From positions 1-60,898 of the IMG/VR virus record IMGVR_UViG_3300047462_000110: a stretch of 60,898 nucleotides of DNA; one strand, written 5' to 3'. The position numbers were made by a program, and so were the translations under genes. This stretch comes from a virus. The notes under the pieces were generated by a model. It did not search any database, was not told the origin of the DNA, and saw only the letters and a list, made by a program, of their open reading frames with translations. Numbering within the stretch: the first letter of the stretch is position 1; each line of letters begins with the position of its first letter. Shown in pieces: positions 42,915-49,872 of this stretch.

Positions 42915-43766
42915 ATGACCGAAAAAACCTGGATTACCGATGAAAGCGGCAACCGCTGTAGCGTGGAGTACTGGGGCAGCGAGGAAGCCGCTTGGGCAGC
43001 ACTAGCAAGTTTGAAAAACTGCCGGGGCTGCTCGGACTGCTCGGACTGCTCGGACTGCCGGGGCTGCTCGGACTGCTCGGACTGCCGGGGCTGCTCGGAC
43101 TGCTCGGGCTGCTCGCTCTGCCGGGGCTGCCGGGGCTGCTCGCTCTGCCGGGGCTGCTCGGGCTGCCGGGGCTGCTCGGACTGCTCGGACTGCTCGGACT
43201 GCCGGGGCTGCTCGGACTGCTCGGACTGCTCGCTCTGCCGGGGCTGCCGGGGCTGCTCGGGCTGCTCGCTCTGCCGGGGCTGCCGGGGCTGCTCGCTCTG
43301 CCGGGGCTGCTCGGACTGCTTGGGCTGCTCGCTCTGCCGGGACTGCCGGGACTGCTGGCTCTGCCGGGACTGCTCGGGCTGCTCGGACTGCTCGCTCTGC
43401 CGGGGCTGCCGGGGCTGCTCGGGCTGCTCGGACAAAATCGGGCACGCCGCTGCTGGCGGCGCTCTTCCGCCCCCCAAAATCGAGAACATTCATTCCAAGA
43501 TTTACGCGGCCGTTTCGCGGGAAGGCGCGCTCAATATGGGTGATTGGCACACGTGCGAAACCACGCACTGCCGCGCCGGGTGGGCTGTGCATTTGTGCGG
43601 CGACGCCGGTTATGCATTGGAAAGACTTCACGGCTCATTGCTCGCCGCGCAACTGATCTATCGCGAGAGCGGCGCCCCGATCAATCCGGCGCGGTTTTTC
43701 GACAGCAACGAAGTCGCCATGGCCGACATGAAGCGGCTCGCCGAAGAAGAAGCGGCGAAGGCGTAA
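42915..43766 (+). CDS. Cysteine tripeptide-repeat protein, copy A
   Basis: 283 residues after AAGGAAAA. Residues 1-35 (MTEKTWITDESGNRCSVEYW onwards) form a short conserved head. Residues 36-173 are 46 uninterrupted Cys-X-X tripeptides, where X-X is RG, SD, SG, SL, RD, LG or WL. Residues 174-283 are a C-terminal domain with WHTCETTHCRAGWAV, HLCGDAGYALERL and PARFFDSNEVAMADM. A single chain with about 50 evenly spaced cysteines could bind metals or form a disulfide helix. Not a recognised enzyme. The repeat is also open in other frames, but only this frame has a head, a tail and a ribosome site. Confidence 0.75.
   Translation: MTEKTWITDESGNRCSVEYWGSEEAAWAALASLKNCRGCSDCSDCSDCRGCSDCSDCRGCSDCSGCSLCRGCRGCSLCRGCSGCRGCSDCSDCSDCRGCSDCSDCSLCRGCRGCSGCSLCRGCRGCSLCRGCSDCLGCSLCRDCRDCWLCRDCSGCSDCSLCRGCRGCSGCSDKIGHAAAGGALPPPKIENIHSKIYAAVSREGALNMGDWHTCETTHCRAGWAVHLCGDAGYALERLHGSLLAAQLIYRESGAPINPARFFDSNEVAMADMKRLAEEEAAKA
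43020..43433. repeat. 9-bp tandem repeat array A (46 units)
   Basis: 46 nine-base units of the type TGC-NNN-NNN encode the Cys-X-X run. Cysteine is always TGC; the middle codon is TCG, CGG, TTG or TGG and the last GGC, GAC or CTC. No insertions break the period. Confidence 0.95.
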
Positions 43767-43796
43767 CCCCGCCACAACAAACAAGGAGAACCCACT

Positions 43797-44711
43797 GTGA
43801 CCGAAAAAACCTGGATTACCGATGAAAGCGGCAACCGCTGTAGCGTGGAGTACTGGGGCAGCGAGGAAGCCGCTCGGGCAGCACTAGCAAGTTTGAAAAA
43901 CTGCCGGGGCTGCTCGGACTGCTCGGACTGCTCGGACTGCTCGGACTGCCGGGACTGCTCGCTCTGCCGGGACTGCTTGGGCTGCTCGCTCTGCCGGGAC
44001 TGCTCGGGCTGCTGGCTCTGCCGGGACTGCTCGGGCTGCTCGGACTGCTTGGGCTGCTCGGACTGCCGGGGCTGCTCGGGCTGCCGGGGCTGCTCGGGCT
44101 GCTCGGACTGCTCGGACTGCTTGGGCTGCTCGGACTGCCGGGGCTGCTCGGACTGCTCGGGCTGCTCGGACTGCCGGGGCTGCTCGGACTGCTCGGGCTG
44201 CTCGGACTGCTTGGGCTGCTCGCTCTGCCGGGGCTGCTCGGGCTGCTCGGACTGCTTGGGCTGCTCGGACTGCCGGGGCTGCTTGGGCTGCTCGGACTGC
44301 TCGGGCTGCTCGGACTGCTCGCTCTGCCGGGACTGCTCGGGCTGCTCGCTCTGCCGGGACTGCTCGGGCTGCTCGGACAAAATCGGGCACGCCGCTGCTG
44401 GCGGCGCTCTTCCGCCCCCCAAAATCGAGAACATTCATTCCAAGATTTACGCGGCCGTTTCGCGGGAAGGCGCGCTCAATATGGGTGATTGGCACACGTG
44501 CGAAACCACGCACTGCCGCGCCGGGTGGGCTGTGCATTTGTGCGGCGACGCCGGTTATGCATTGGAAAGACTTCACGGCTCATTGCTCGCCGCGCAACTG
44601 ATCTATCGCGAGAGCGGCGCCCCGATCAATCCGGCGCGGTTTTTTGACGGCACCGAAGCAGCCTTGGCCGACATGAAGCGGCTCGCCGAAGAAGAAGCGG
44701 CGAAGGCGTAA
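43797..44711 (+). CDS. Cysteine tripeptide-repeat protein, copy B
   Basis: 304 residues, GTG start after AAGGAG. Nearly identical to copy A at both ends (head differs Trp to Arg; DSNEVAMADM becomes DGTEAALADM), but it has 53 Cys-X-X units instead of 46, exactly accounting for the 21 extra residues. The duplication includes the 30-bp 3' leader, so it arose as a tandem copy. The order of the repeats differs from copy A, while the three-residue period and the Cys are fully kept. Confidence 0.75.
   Translation: MTEKTWITDESGNRCSVEYWGSEEAARAALASLKNCRGCSDCSDCSDCSDCRDCSLCRDCLGCSLCRDCSGCWLCRDCSGCSDCLGCSDCRGCSGCRGCSGCSDCSDCLGCSDCRGCSDCSGCSDCRGCSDCSGCSDCLGCSLCRGCSGCSDCLGCSDCRGCLGCSDCSGCSDCSLCRDCSGCSLCRDCSGCSDKIGHAAAGGALPPPKIENIHSKIYAAVSREGALNMGDWHTCETTHCRAGWAVHLCGDAGYALERLHGSLLAAQLIYRESGAPINPARFFDGTEAALADMKRLAEEEAAKA
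43902..44378. repeat. 9-bp tandem repeat array B (53 units)
   Basis: Second array of TGC-NNN-NNN units, seven longer than array A and with a different order of unit types. The DNA flanking both arrays on the 3' side is identical for more than 200 bp. Confidence 0.95.
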
Positions 44712-44740
44712 CCCCACCACAACAAACAAGGAGAACCAAC

Positions 44741-45241
44741 ATGCGTAAGCTGTTTCTGACCACCGCCCTGTGCCTTCTCGCCACCCAAGCCGCCGCCAAG
44801 GCGGGTTCCACATGGACCCTGACCTACAAGGCCGGCATCGAGAACAAGGCCACGGGCGCCGTTGAACTGTATGAGCCGAGCTATGGCGTCTATTCTGAAA
44901 ATGGTTTCACCAGCAGCGCCGCCTGCTATGCGGCCGTCACGGATGCCAACGGCGTGCTGGCCACCGCCACCACGCAACTCACCGCGCTGGGCGCCATCTA
45001 TGGCATTTACGTGGGCGCGAGTTTTCCGGTGATCGTGTCCGCGGTATGCACGCAGGGTGCCGCCGCGAAAACGGCGCCGTCCACCCTCACGCTGCTATCG
45101 AATCAGTTGGGCTTCACCATCCCCGGCGTCGATCCAACCGCCTGCCCCACATACATAACGAATGTGCAATCGACGTTCTACCCCTTCACGGGCGCGGCGG
45201 CGGAAAACAATTACGTCGGCATCGCCTGCGCGAAACCGTAG
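44741..45241 (+). CDS. Small exported protein
   Basis: 166 residues after AAGGAG in the same leader as copy B. The signal peptide (MRKLFLTTALCLLATQAAA) is clear, with cleavage after AAA-K. The mature part is beta-rich with four cysteines (ACYAAV, SAVCTQG, TACPTY, IACAKP) that could form two disulfides. Follows the cysteine-repeat genes directly. No family recognised. Confidence 0.6.
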   Translation: MRKLFLTTALCLLATQAAAKAGSTWTLTYKAGIENKATGAVELYEPSYGVYSENGFTSSAACYAAVTDANGVLATATTQLTALGAIYGIYVGASFPVIVSAVCTQGAAAKTAPSTLTLLSNQLGFTIPGVDPTACPTYITNVQSTFYPFTGAAAENNYVGIACAKP

Positions 45242-45357
45242 CGGGCTACCCGATCCCCGCTGGGGGGTAACACGGCCCGCGTTAGATCGCGGTGACGGAA
45301 GCCAGGTCGGACCTCGGACGCAGGGGTGACAGGAGGGAGAGACCCCAAACAGATTCG
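45242..45357. other. Structured leader before the decapeptide-repeat gene
   Basis: 116 bp. The stretch GATCCCCGCTGGGGGGT (45251-45267) can form a CCCC/GGGG hairpin just after the exported-protein stop and may be a terminator or leader structure. AGGAGGGAG at 45331-45339 lies about 19 bases before ATG 45358, a long spacing, so an upstream GTG (45292) is an alternative start. Confidence 0.4.
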
Positions 45358-45909
45358 ATGGAGCTATCCGTGACCGATCACCCCAAGGAATTACTCGCGT
45401 TGCTGGCGCAGAACAGTGGACCCGCCCTGCGGAGTGCCGGCTACACTGCCCGCGACCTGCGGAACGCCGGCTACATCGCCAGCGACGTGCTGAGTGCCGG
45501 CTACACCGCCAGCGACGTGCGGAGTGCCGGCTACGAAATGCCGCCCGACGACGAAATTCCCCTCGTGCATATGCCCTATACGCGCATGCTGGCCGACATT
45601 AAGTCCAGCCTGCGAAAACACGATCAATCGACGTTCGGCCCCGATTACGACCCCGCAACCAATCTTTGCGGCACGGCCATGTGTACAGCCGGCCATATCG
45701 TGCAAATGGCCGGACCAGCCGGTTACGCACTCAAGAATCGTTTCGGCTTTGACGTCGCCGCATTTTTGTTGTTTGAGCGCGCGCACCCTGGCTGGCCGCA
45801 GCAGAATTACGGCATAATCCCGCAGGAGTGGGCGATGGCGCACATCGAGGTCATGGCCGAGCGTGAGGCCGCCGAAGCGCAGGAAACAACCGCGCCAGTG
45901 AAGGAGTAG
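45358..45909 (+). CDS. Decapeptide-repeat protein with the same C-terminal domain
   Basis: 183 residues from ATG 45358 (GTG 45370 or 45292 also possible). The N-terminal part has four 10-residue repeats (LRSAGYTARD, LRNAGYIASD, VLSAGYTASD, VRSAGY). The C-terminal half has LCGTAMCTAGHIVQMAGPAG and YALKNRFGFDVAAFLLFERA, which align with the end domain of the two cysteine-repeat proteins (Cys-x4-Cys-x-Ala-Gly, then Gly-Tyr-Ala-Leu). So one domain is carried behind two different short-repeat modules. Confidence 0.65.
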   Translation: MELSVTDHPKELLALLAQNSGPALRSAGYTARDLRNAGYIASDVLSAGYTASDVRSAGYEMPPDDEIPLVHMPYTRMLADIKSSLRKHDQSTFGPDYDPATNLCGTAMCTAGHIVQMAGPAGYALKNRFGFDVAAFLLFERAHPGWPQQNYGIIPQEWAMAHIEVMAEREAAEAQETTAPVKE

Positions 45910-45913
45910 TGTG

Positions 45914-46114
45914 ATGGGACAGTATGCCGACGACATAATGGACGGCCTTGTATGCGAGAGCTGCGGCGAATGGGTGGACATTGCTGCTTTTATAGCCGAG
46001 CGGCGCGCAGTGGCAACCGGTCTGCGGCGAGACGCGCAAACGATGATGCGCCGCGCCGAGCAAATAGAAGAAGAATGTGATGCGTGGCGGAACGCTTTGC
46101 AGGAGGCGCCCTAA
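45914..46114 (+). CDS. Small CxxC protein
   Basis: 66 residues from ATG 45914 after AAGGAG. CESCGEWVDI near residue 14 is a possible zinc half-site, followed by a helix (RRDAQTMMRRAEQIEEECDA). Coupled to the next gene by TAATG. Confidence 0.5.
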   Translation: MGQYADDIMDGLVCESCGEWVDIAAFIAERRAVATGLRRDAQTMMRRAEQIEEECDAWRNALQEAP

Positions 46115-46521
46115 TGGCCGTCCCCATCGTGCAAATCCACCTGGCCTGTAACAACCCCGACAACGGCGACTTTGCCGGGCGCGTTGCGCAAATCGACGTG
46201 CAATCCGGCGCGCTGGAATTGACTGCGCGCGGTTGGAGCATCACCAGCTTGCGCGGTTGCCCGAAGCTGCGGGAGGACCTTACGCGCGGGCGGCATGTGC
46301 TCTACCTCGCGGGCAAACCCTGGCAGTTTCACGCGCGTAAATCCTGGATCGGAAACTGGTGCTGGGATGGGTATTCGTTCTGCGCACCAGTGGCTACCAA
46401 TTTTCTGGTTTGGCTGCACCGTAGGGCGCTTTTCCGATGCGAAGGCGGATGGGTAGAATTGTGCGAAGCGTGGGATAAGCCCGCGCCGTTGGTGTTGCCT
46501 GACGAATGGTGGAAAGCATGA
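46114..46521 (+). CDS. Small protein of unknown function
   Basis: 135 residues from ATG 46114. Opens with a strand and DNGDFAGRVAQIDVQS, then LHRRALFRCEGG-type sequence with four cysteines and five tryptophans. Mixed beta pattern. No family recognised. Confidence 0.5.
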   Translation: MAVPIVQIHLACNNPDNGDFAGRVAQIDVQSGALELTARGWSITSLRGCPKLREDLTRGRHVLYLAGKPWQFHARKSWIGNWCWDGYSFCAPVATNFLVWLHRRALFRCEGGWVELCEAWDKPAPLVLPDEWWKA

Positions 46522-46793
46522 TGTGCCCACGCGGAATCCCCACTTGCCACTGTGGCGCGGCGTATTGCGACGGCGATCACCGCCCCGATAACACCGGCAT
46601 GGATGATGGCCCGTATCTGCCCGGCCAGGCCTCACGGAAGAAGGCCGAAGCGAGCGGATGCCCTGTATGCGGGGCGTTCATATTCTCTTGGCAAGATTTA
46701 TGCGATAAATGCCAAGAGCACAAAAAATATGCACTTGAGCGCAAAAGGGCTGCCGCTCGCCGTCGCGCTTTTGGAGATATTTGGTGTGACTGA
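46518..46793 (+). CDS. Zinc-ribbon protein
   Basis: 91 residues from ATG 46518 (ATGA). CHCGAAYCDGDH near the N-terminus and GCPVCGAFIF with LCDKCQEHKK form two likely zinc sites, then a basic helix. Unknown role. Confidence 0.55.
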   Translation: MMCPRGIPTCHCGAAYCDGDHRPDNTGMDDGPYLPGQASRKKAEASGCPVCGAFIFSWQDLCDKCQEHKKYALERKRAAARRRAFGDIWCD

Positions 46794-46902
46794 TAAATCA
46801 ACAACCACCGATCTAATCGGCTGGCGATTGTGGCTGGCGGTCGCGTTTCTTGCGCCGATAGCCGCGCATCTGCAATGGAAAGACCGCAATGCCCAGCCCT
46901 GA
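46786..46902 (+). CDS. 38-residue membrane peptide with TTTD motif
   Basis: GTG at 46786 overlaps the previous stop by 8 bp. After MTDKSTTTDLIGWR comes one membrane helix (LWLAVAFLAPIAAHL). Carries the AAACCACCGATC-type box of several small genes here. Confidence 0.5.
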   Translation: MTDKSTTTDLIGWRLWLAVAFLAPIAAHLQWKDRNAQP

Positions 46903-47263
46903 AACTACGGCACGCGCCTGGCAAATCCGCTTTGCCCGCATGTATGATGATGGCAGTTTTAACATTAATCGTGGCGATAATGACGAGGCGACGGCTATCC
47001 GCCGACTGAGCGGCAGCGAGGATGATGACGATACCCAACTTGTCGAGGTCGAGATACGGGTGATTCGCTGGATTGCCCACAAGGGCCTCCGCGTGGTTGC
47101 GCCGACAGATATTGTACGCGATGCGCTGGAGCAGGCTCTCGACTGCATCCGTGGCGAGACGCCGGAGGATTGCTCGCCCGACGAGGCGCGTGAGGATACG
47201 GTGCAAAAGGTCCGCCGTGCGCTCAAGGCTTTGGAGGGCAATTCGCACGGAGACGCATCATGA
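46889..47263 (+). CDS. Small acidic protein with PETT start
   Basis: 124 residues starting MPSPETTARAWQ. An acidic middle (SGSEDDDDTQLVEVEIRVIR) and two helices with CIRGETPEDCSPDEAREDTV. ATGA-coupled to the lipoprotein-like gene. Confidence 0.5.
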   Translation: MPSPETTARAWQIRFARMYDDGSFNINRGDNDEATAIRRLSGSEDDDDTQLVEVEIRVIRWIAHKGLRVVAPTDIVRDALEQALDCIRGETPEDCSPDEAREDTVQKVRRALKALEGNSHGDAS

Positions 47264-47403
47264 CAAGCAGCGACAAAACCACCGATCGACTGCACTTTAA
47301 CTGGCCCTACGCACTGGTCTTATGCGTAGCCATATTGAGTTTTTCCGGCTGCATGGTGGGCATGGAATTTGCTGACCATCAATGTGTTAAGGTGCAACGG
47401 TAA
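47260..47403 (+). CDS. 47-residue membrane or lipoprotein-like peptide
   Basis: ATG at 47260 overlaps the upstream TGA and its TAA overlaps the next ATG (TAATG). After MTSSDKTTDRLHF comes a hydrophobic helix (YALVLCVAILSF) ending SFSGC, which resembles a weak lipobox. Could be a small spanin-like or membrane protein. Confidence 0.5.
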   Translation: MTSSDKTTDRLHFNWPYALVLCVAILSFSGCMVGMEFADHQCVKVQR

Positions 47404-47618
47404 TGGACAAAATCACCCAGCCTAGCACCCTGCCACCCATCGCCATTCTAAAAGGCGCAGGTCCACAGCAATTCCACGTGTATTTCGGCGTGCGGCTGAT
47501 AGGCACGTTTGATCGTCGCGAGGCGCAGGTGGTTGCGGACGCGATCAACTGGGCGGAAGACCGAGATGCGGTGGCGGATTTAGCGGCAAGGGGCTGGCGG
47601 AGGGATAGGGTAGAATGA
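47403..47618 (+). CDS. Small protein of unknown function
   Basis: 71 residues. Beta start (PQQFHVYFGVRLIGTFD) followed by a helix REAQVVADAINWAEDRDAVA. Overlaps the methyltransferase start by 4 bp. Confidence 0.5.
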   Translation: MDKITQPSTLPPIAILKGAGPQQFHVYFGVRLIGTFDRREAQVVADAINWAEDRDAVADLAARGWRRDRVE

Positions 47619-48187
47619 GTGCGTTCGACAATCTCACGCCCCTATCATTCGGCACAATCCTGGCCGATCCGCCGTGGTATTTCAAAAACCGCTCAGCCAA
47701 AGGCGAGAAGAAAAACCCGGTGTCACACTATGCATGCATGGAACTGCCCGATATCCAGGCGCTTCCGGTGTCGCAGCTATGCCGGCCGGACGCGGTGTGC
47801 TTGATGTGGGCCACATTCCCCATGCTGCCCGAGGCTTTGGCGACCATGAAATCGTGGGGATTCGCCTATAAATCCGGCGGCGCGTGGGCCAAGCAATCCA
47901 GCACTGGCCACAAATGGGCGTTCGGCCCCGGCTATTGCTTTCGCTCCGCCGCCGAGATTTTCTTGCTGGGCACAATCGGCAAGCCGGAATATCGCAGCAA
48001 ATCAATCCGCAACCTGATTGTGGCGCCGACCCGCGAGCACTCCAGGAAGCCGGACGAAATGCGGCGCAATATTGAGGCGCAGTTTTACGGCCCGTATCTG
48101 GAATTGTTTGCGCGGGAGTCGGCGCCAGGTTGGACGGCGTGGGGAAATGAGACCGACAAGTTTGCCCCGGTTGGGGGATCGTTATGA
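47615..48187 (+). CDS. MT-A70-like DNA N6-adenine methyltransferase
   Basis: 190 residues. The catalytic DPPW at residues 18-21, then WATFPMLPEALATMKSWGFA and AEIFLLGTIGKP with REHSRKPDEM, is the MT-A70 pattern seen in many phages. It would methylate adenine on phage DNA, probably to escape restriction or to change promoter activity. The recognition site cannot be read from the sequence. Confidence 0.85.
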   Translation: MSAFDNLTPLSFGTILADPPWYFKNRSAKGEKKNPVSHYACMELPDIQALPVSQLCRPDAVCLMWATFPMLPEALATMKSWGFAYKSGGAWAKQSSTGHKWAFGPGYCFRSAAEIFLLGTIGKPEYRSKSIRNLIVAPTREHSRKPDEMRRNIEAQFYGPYLELFARESAPGWTAWGNETDKFAPVGGSL

Positions 48188-48258
48188 CCTTGGAACAGCG
48201 CGTCCTCATGATATGCATCGTCGCCCTCGCGCTGATCATTTGGGGGCGGCGGCGGTGA
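48184..48258 (+). CDS. 24-residue membrane peptide
   Basis: ATG 48184 overlaps the methyltransferase TGA (ATGA), and its TGA overlaps the next GTG (GTGA). One hydrophobic helix (VLMICIVALALIIW) with an RRR end. Coupling on both sides is the main support. Confidence 0.4.
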   Translation: MTLEQRVLMICIVALALIIWGRRR

Positions 48259-48461
48259 AATACGTTCGTAAAAAAACGCGGAAAGTGCATGGGTGTAGCG
48301 ATAGGCGGTATCCATGCAGAAAGCTGCTCACAATCGATTTTGAGGATGAGACTTTTGAGGAAATCCGCCGAGCGGCAGAAAAAGCTAATGTCAGCATGTC
48401 GGAACAGGTGCGCATGTTTGTCGATTGGGGTATTGAGTCCGCCGCGAGTAGCGCAGCATGA
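48255..48461 (+). CDS. Ribbon-helix-helix-like protein
   Basis: 68 residues from GTG 48255. A basic start (KYVRKKTRKVHGCSDRRY) precedes KLLTIDFEDETFEEIRRAAE with KANVSMSEQVRMFVDWGIE, an Arc-type strand-helix-helix. Probably a DNA-binding regulator next to the integration genes. Confidence 0.55.
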   Translation: MKYVRKKTRKVHGCSDRRYPCRKLLTIDFEDETFEEIRRAAEKANVSMSEQVRMFVDWGIESAASSAA

Positions 48462-48835
48462 GCGCGCTGGCGCCCGCCGCATGGCCGCCCGCCGACGAGG
48501 CGCAGCGCATCGGCATATCCCTGCGCCGGCTCCGCGACCTGATTAAGCAAAATCCGCATCTGCCCGTCTTGCGCAATGGCAACCGGGTGCTGTTCGATGA
48601 AATCGCCCACACCGCCCTCATGGAGACGCTGCGATGCCAACCAGCCGCCGTAGCCCCGGACTCGCCGTTGTGCGCCGCGCGGGCACAAGCCAACTCTATC
48701 TCCGCGGCACCATCGCCGGCCGCCGCATTTACGAAAGCCTTGGCACTGACAGCCCGGCCCTCGCAGAAGAAGCCCGCGCCGCTCGCGAGGCAGAAATCTA
48801 CCGTTCTGCCGTTCACGGCACAGCCCCGCGCGTAA
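48458..48835 (+). CDS. Excisionase-like helix-turn-helix protein
   Basis: 125 residues. Residues 10-55 (PPADEAQRIGISLRRLRDLI, then NGNRVLFDEIAHTALM) have the winged helix-turn-helix of excisionases. The C-terminal 65 residues overlap the integrase start by about 200 bp and read like a shadow of it, so the functional part is probably the first 60 residues. Coupled by ATGA to the previous gene. Confidence 0.5.
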   Translation: MSALAPAAWPPADEAQRIGISLRRLRDLIKQNPHLPVLRNGNRVLFDEIAHTALMETLRCQPAAVAPDSPLCAARAQANSISAAPSPAAAFTKALALTARPSQKKPAPLARQKSTVLPFTAQPRA

Positions 48836-49734
48836 CCTTCGCCGCCGCCGCCCTGTCCTACCTGGAAGCCGAGCCGCGACCGGCCAGCACGCTCGCCTAC
48901 CTCAACCGCCTGCTCAAGCATTTCGGCGCCGTCATCGCCTGCCAGGCCATCGACCAAGTCGCCATCGACAGGGCATGCCGCGCTCTATGCCGGCCCGATG
49001 CCAAGCCCGCCACGAAGCTGCGCAACGTCATCACGCCCACAAAAGCGGTTCTGAGCCACGCCAGCCGCCGGGGCTGGTGCAACGTCCCCAAGTTCGAGAA
49101 AACCCGCGCCAGCCCCGCCCGCACCGATTGGCTGACCCCAGCCGAGGCCGAAGCCATGATCGAAGCCGCCACGGGCCGGCGCGCGCATCTGGCGCCGCTG
49201 CTGGTGTTCCTGTTCTGTACCGGGGCGCGCATGAACGAAGCCGTCACGCTGCAATGGTCCGATCTGGACCTGCAATACGCCCGCGCCACGCTGCGCGACG
49301 AAAACACGAAGGGCGAGAAAACCCGGCTGATCGACCTGCCGCCGCGCGCCGTGGTGGCGCTGGCGAACCTGCCAGGCAGGGAGGGGGCCGTATTCAGAAC
49401 CGCCCGCAAAGCAGGATACAGAGACACACGCGACAGCCGCACCGTCCCCTACGGAGGCCAGGTCAAAAAAGGCTGGGCAGCATGCCTGAGCGCCGCCGGC
49501 ATCACGCGCGCTCTCACCCCCCACCACGCCCGGCACTCGTGGGCGAGCTGGCACTACTGCCTCCACAAAGACCTGCTGCGCCTGAAAGAGGATGGCGATT
49601 GGTCCTCCGTCACGCTGGTGGAGCGGTACGCAAAACTCGCCCCAGCCGGCATGCGGCCGCAAGTGTTGCAGTTCTGGAATGGCGGTGCAGTTTACGTGCA
49701 GAGGGGCGCCGAGGGTATTGCTAAGTCCGCGTAA
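48634..49734 (+). CDS. int: Tyrosine-recombinase integrase
   Basis: 366 residues. N-terminal arm-binding region 1-70, SAM-like core-binding domain about 70-160, catalytic domain with Arg199 (CTGARMNEAV), His297-x-x-Arg300 (HHARHSW), Trp323 and Tyr332 (VERYAKL). It recombines attP with attB to integrate and excise the phage. The putative attP with a tRNA-Thr fragment is 25 bp past its stop. Confidence 0.93.
   Translation: MPTSRRSPGLAVVRRAGTSQLYLRGTIAGRRIYESLGTDSPALAEEARAAREAEIYRSAVHGTAPRVTFAAAALSYLEAEPRPASTLAYLNRLLKHFGAVIACQAIDQVAIDRACRALCRPDAKPATKLRNVITPTKAVLSHASRRGWCNVPKFEKTRASPARTDWLTPAEAEAMIEAATGRRAHLAPLLVFLFCTGARMNEAVTLQWSDLDLQYARATLRDENTKGEKTRLIDLPPRAVVALANLPGREGAVFRTARKAGYRDTRDSRTVPYGGQVKKGWAACLSAAGITRALTPHHARHSWASWHYCLHKDLLRLKEDGDWSSVTLVERYAKLAPAGMRPQVLQFWNGGAVYVQRGAEGIAKSA
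49684..49701. repeat. 18-bp direct repeat, left copy (candidate arm site)
   Basis: GGTGCAGTTTACGTGCAG, identical to 49916-49933. The left copy is in the 3' end of the integrase gene, 58 bp from the attP core; the right copy is 113 bp on the other side. Such direct repeats around attP are typical integrase arm-binding sites. Confidence 0.55.
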
Positions 49735-49758
49735 TCGTTCAGCAATTCGGCAAGCCTT

Positions 49759-49802
<44 letters not shown>

Positions 49803-49872
49803 GCCATGCATGTAGCCCTACTGTTTCCTGGGGCTTGGCGCAACCCCATTGGCAAAGAGGCGTAAGAACAGA

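Noticed and set aside
42992-43543. Leu/Gly/Pro-rich frame across the first repeat array
   Set aside because: It is a shifted reading of the 9-bp units. It lacks a ribosome site and ends soon after the array, while the Cys frame has a conserved head and tail in both copies.
43020-44378. CRISPR-like array
   Set aside because: The units are 9 bp, contiguous and coding, without spacers.
42848-44434. Minus-strand Ser/Glu/Gln/Pro and Ala/Val/Arg repeat frames
   Set aside because: They are antisense readings of the arrays with starts in the coding ends of other genes and no coupling to neighbours.
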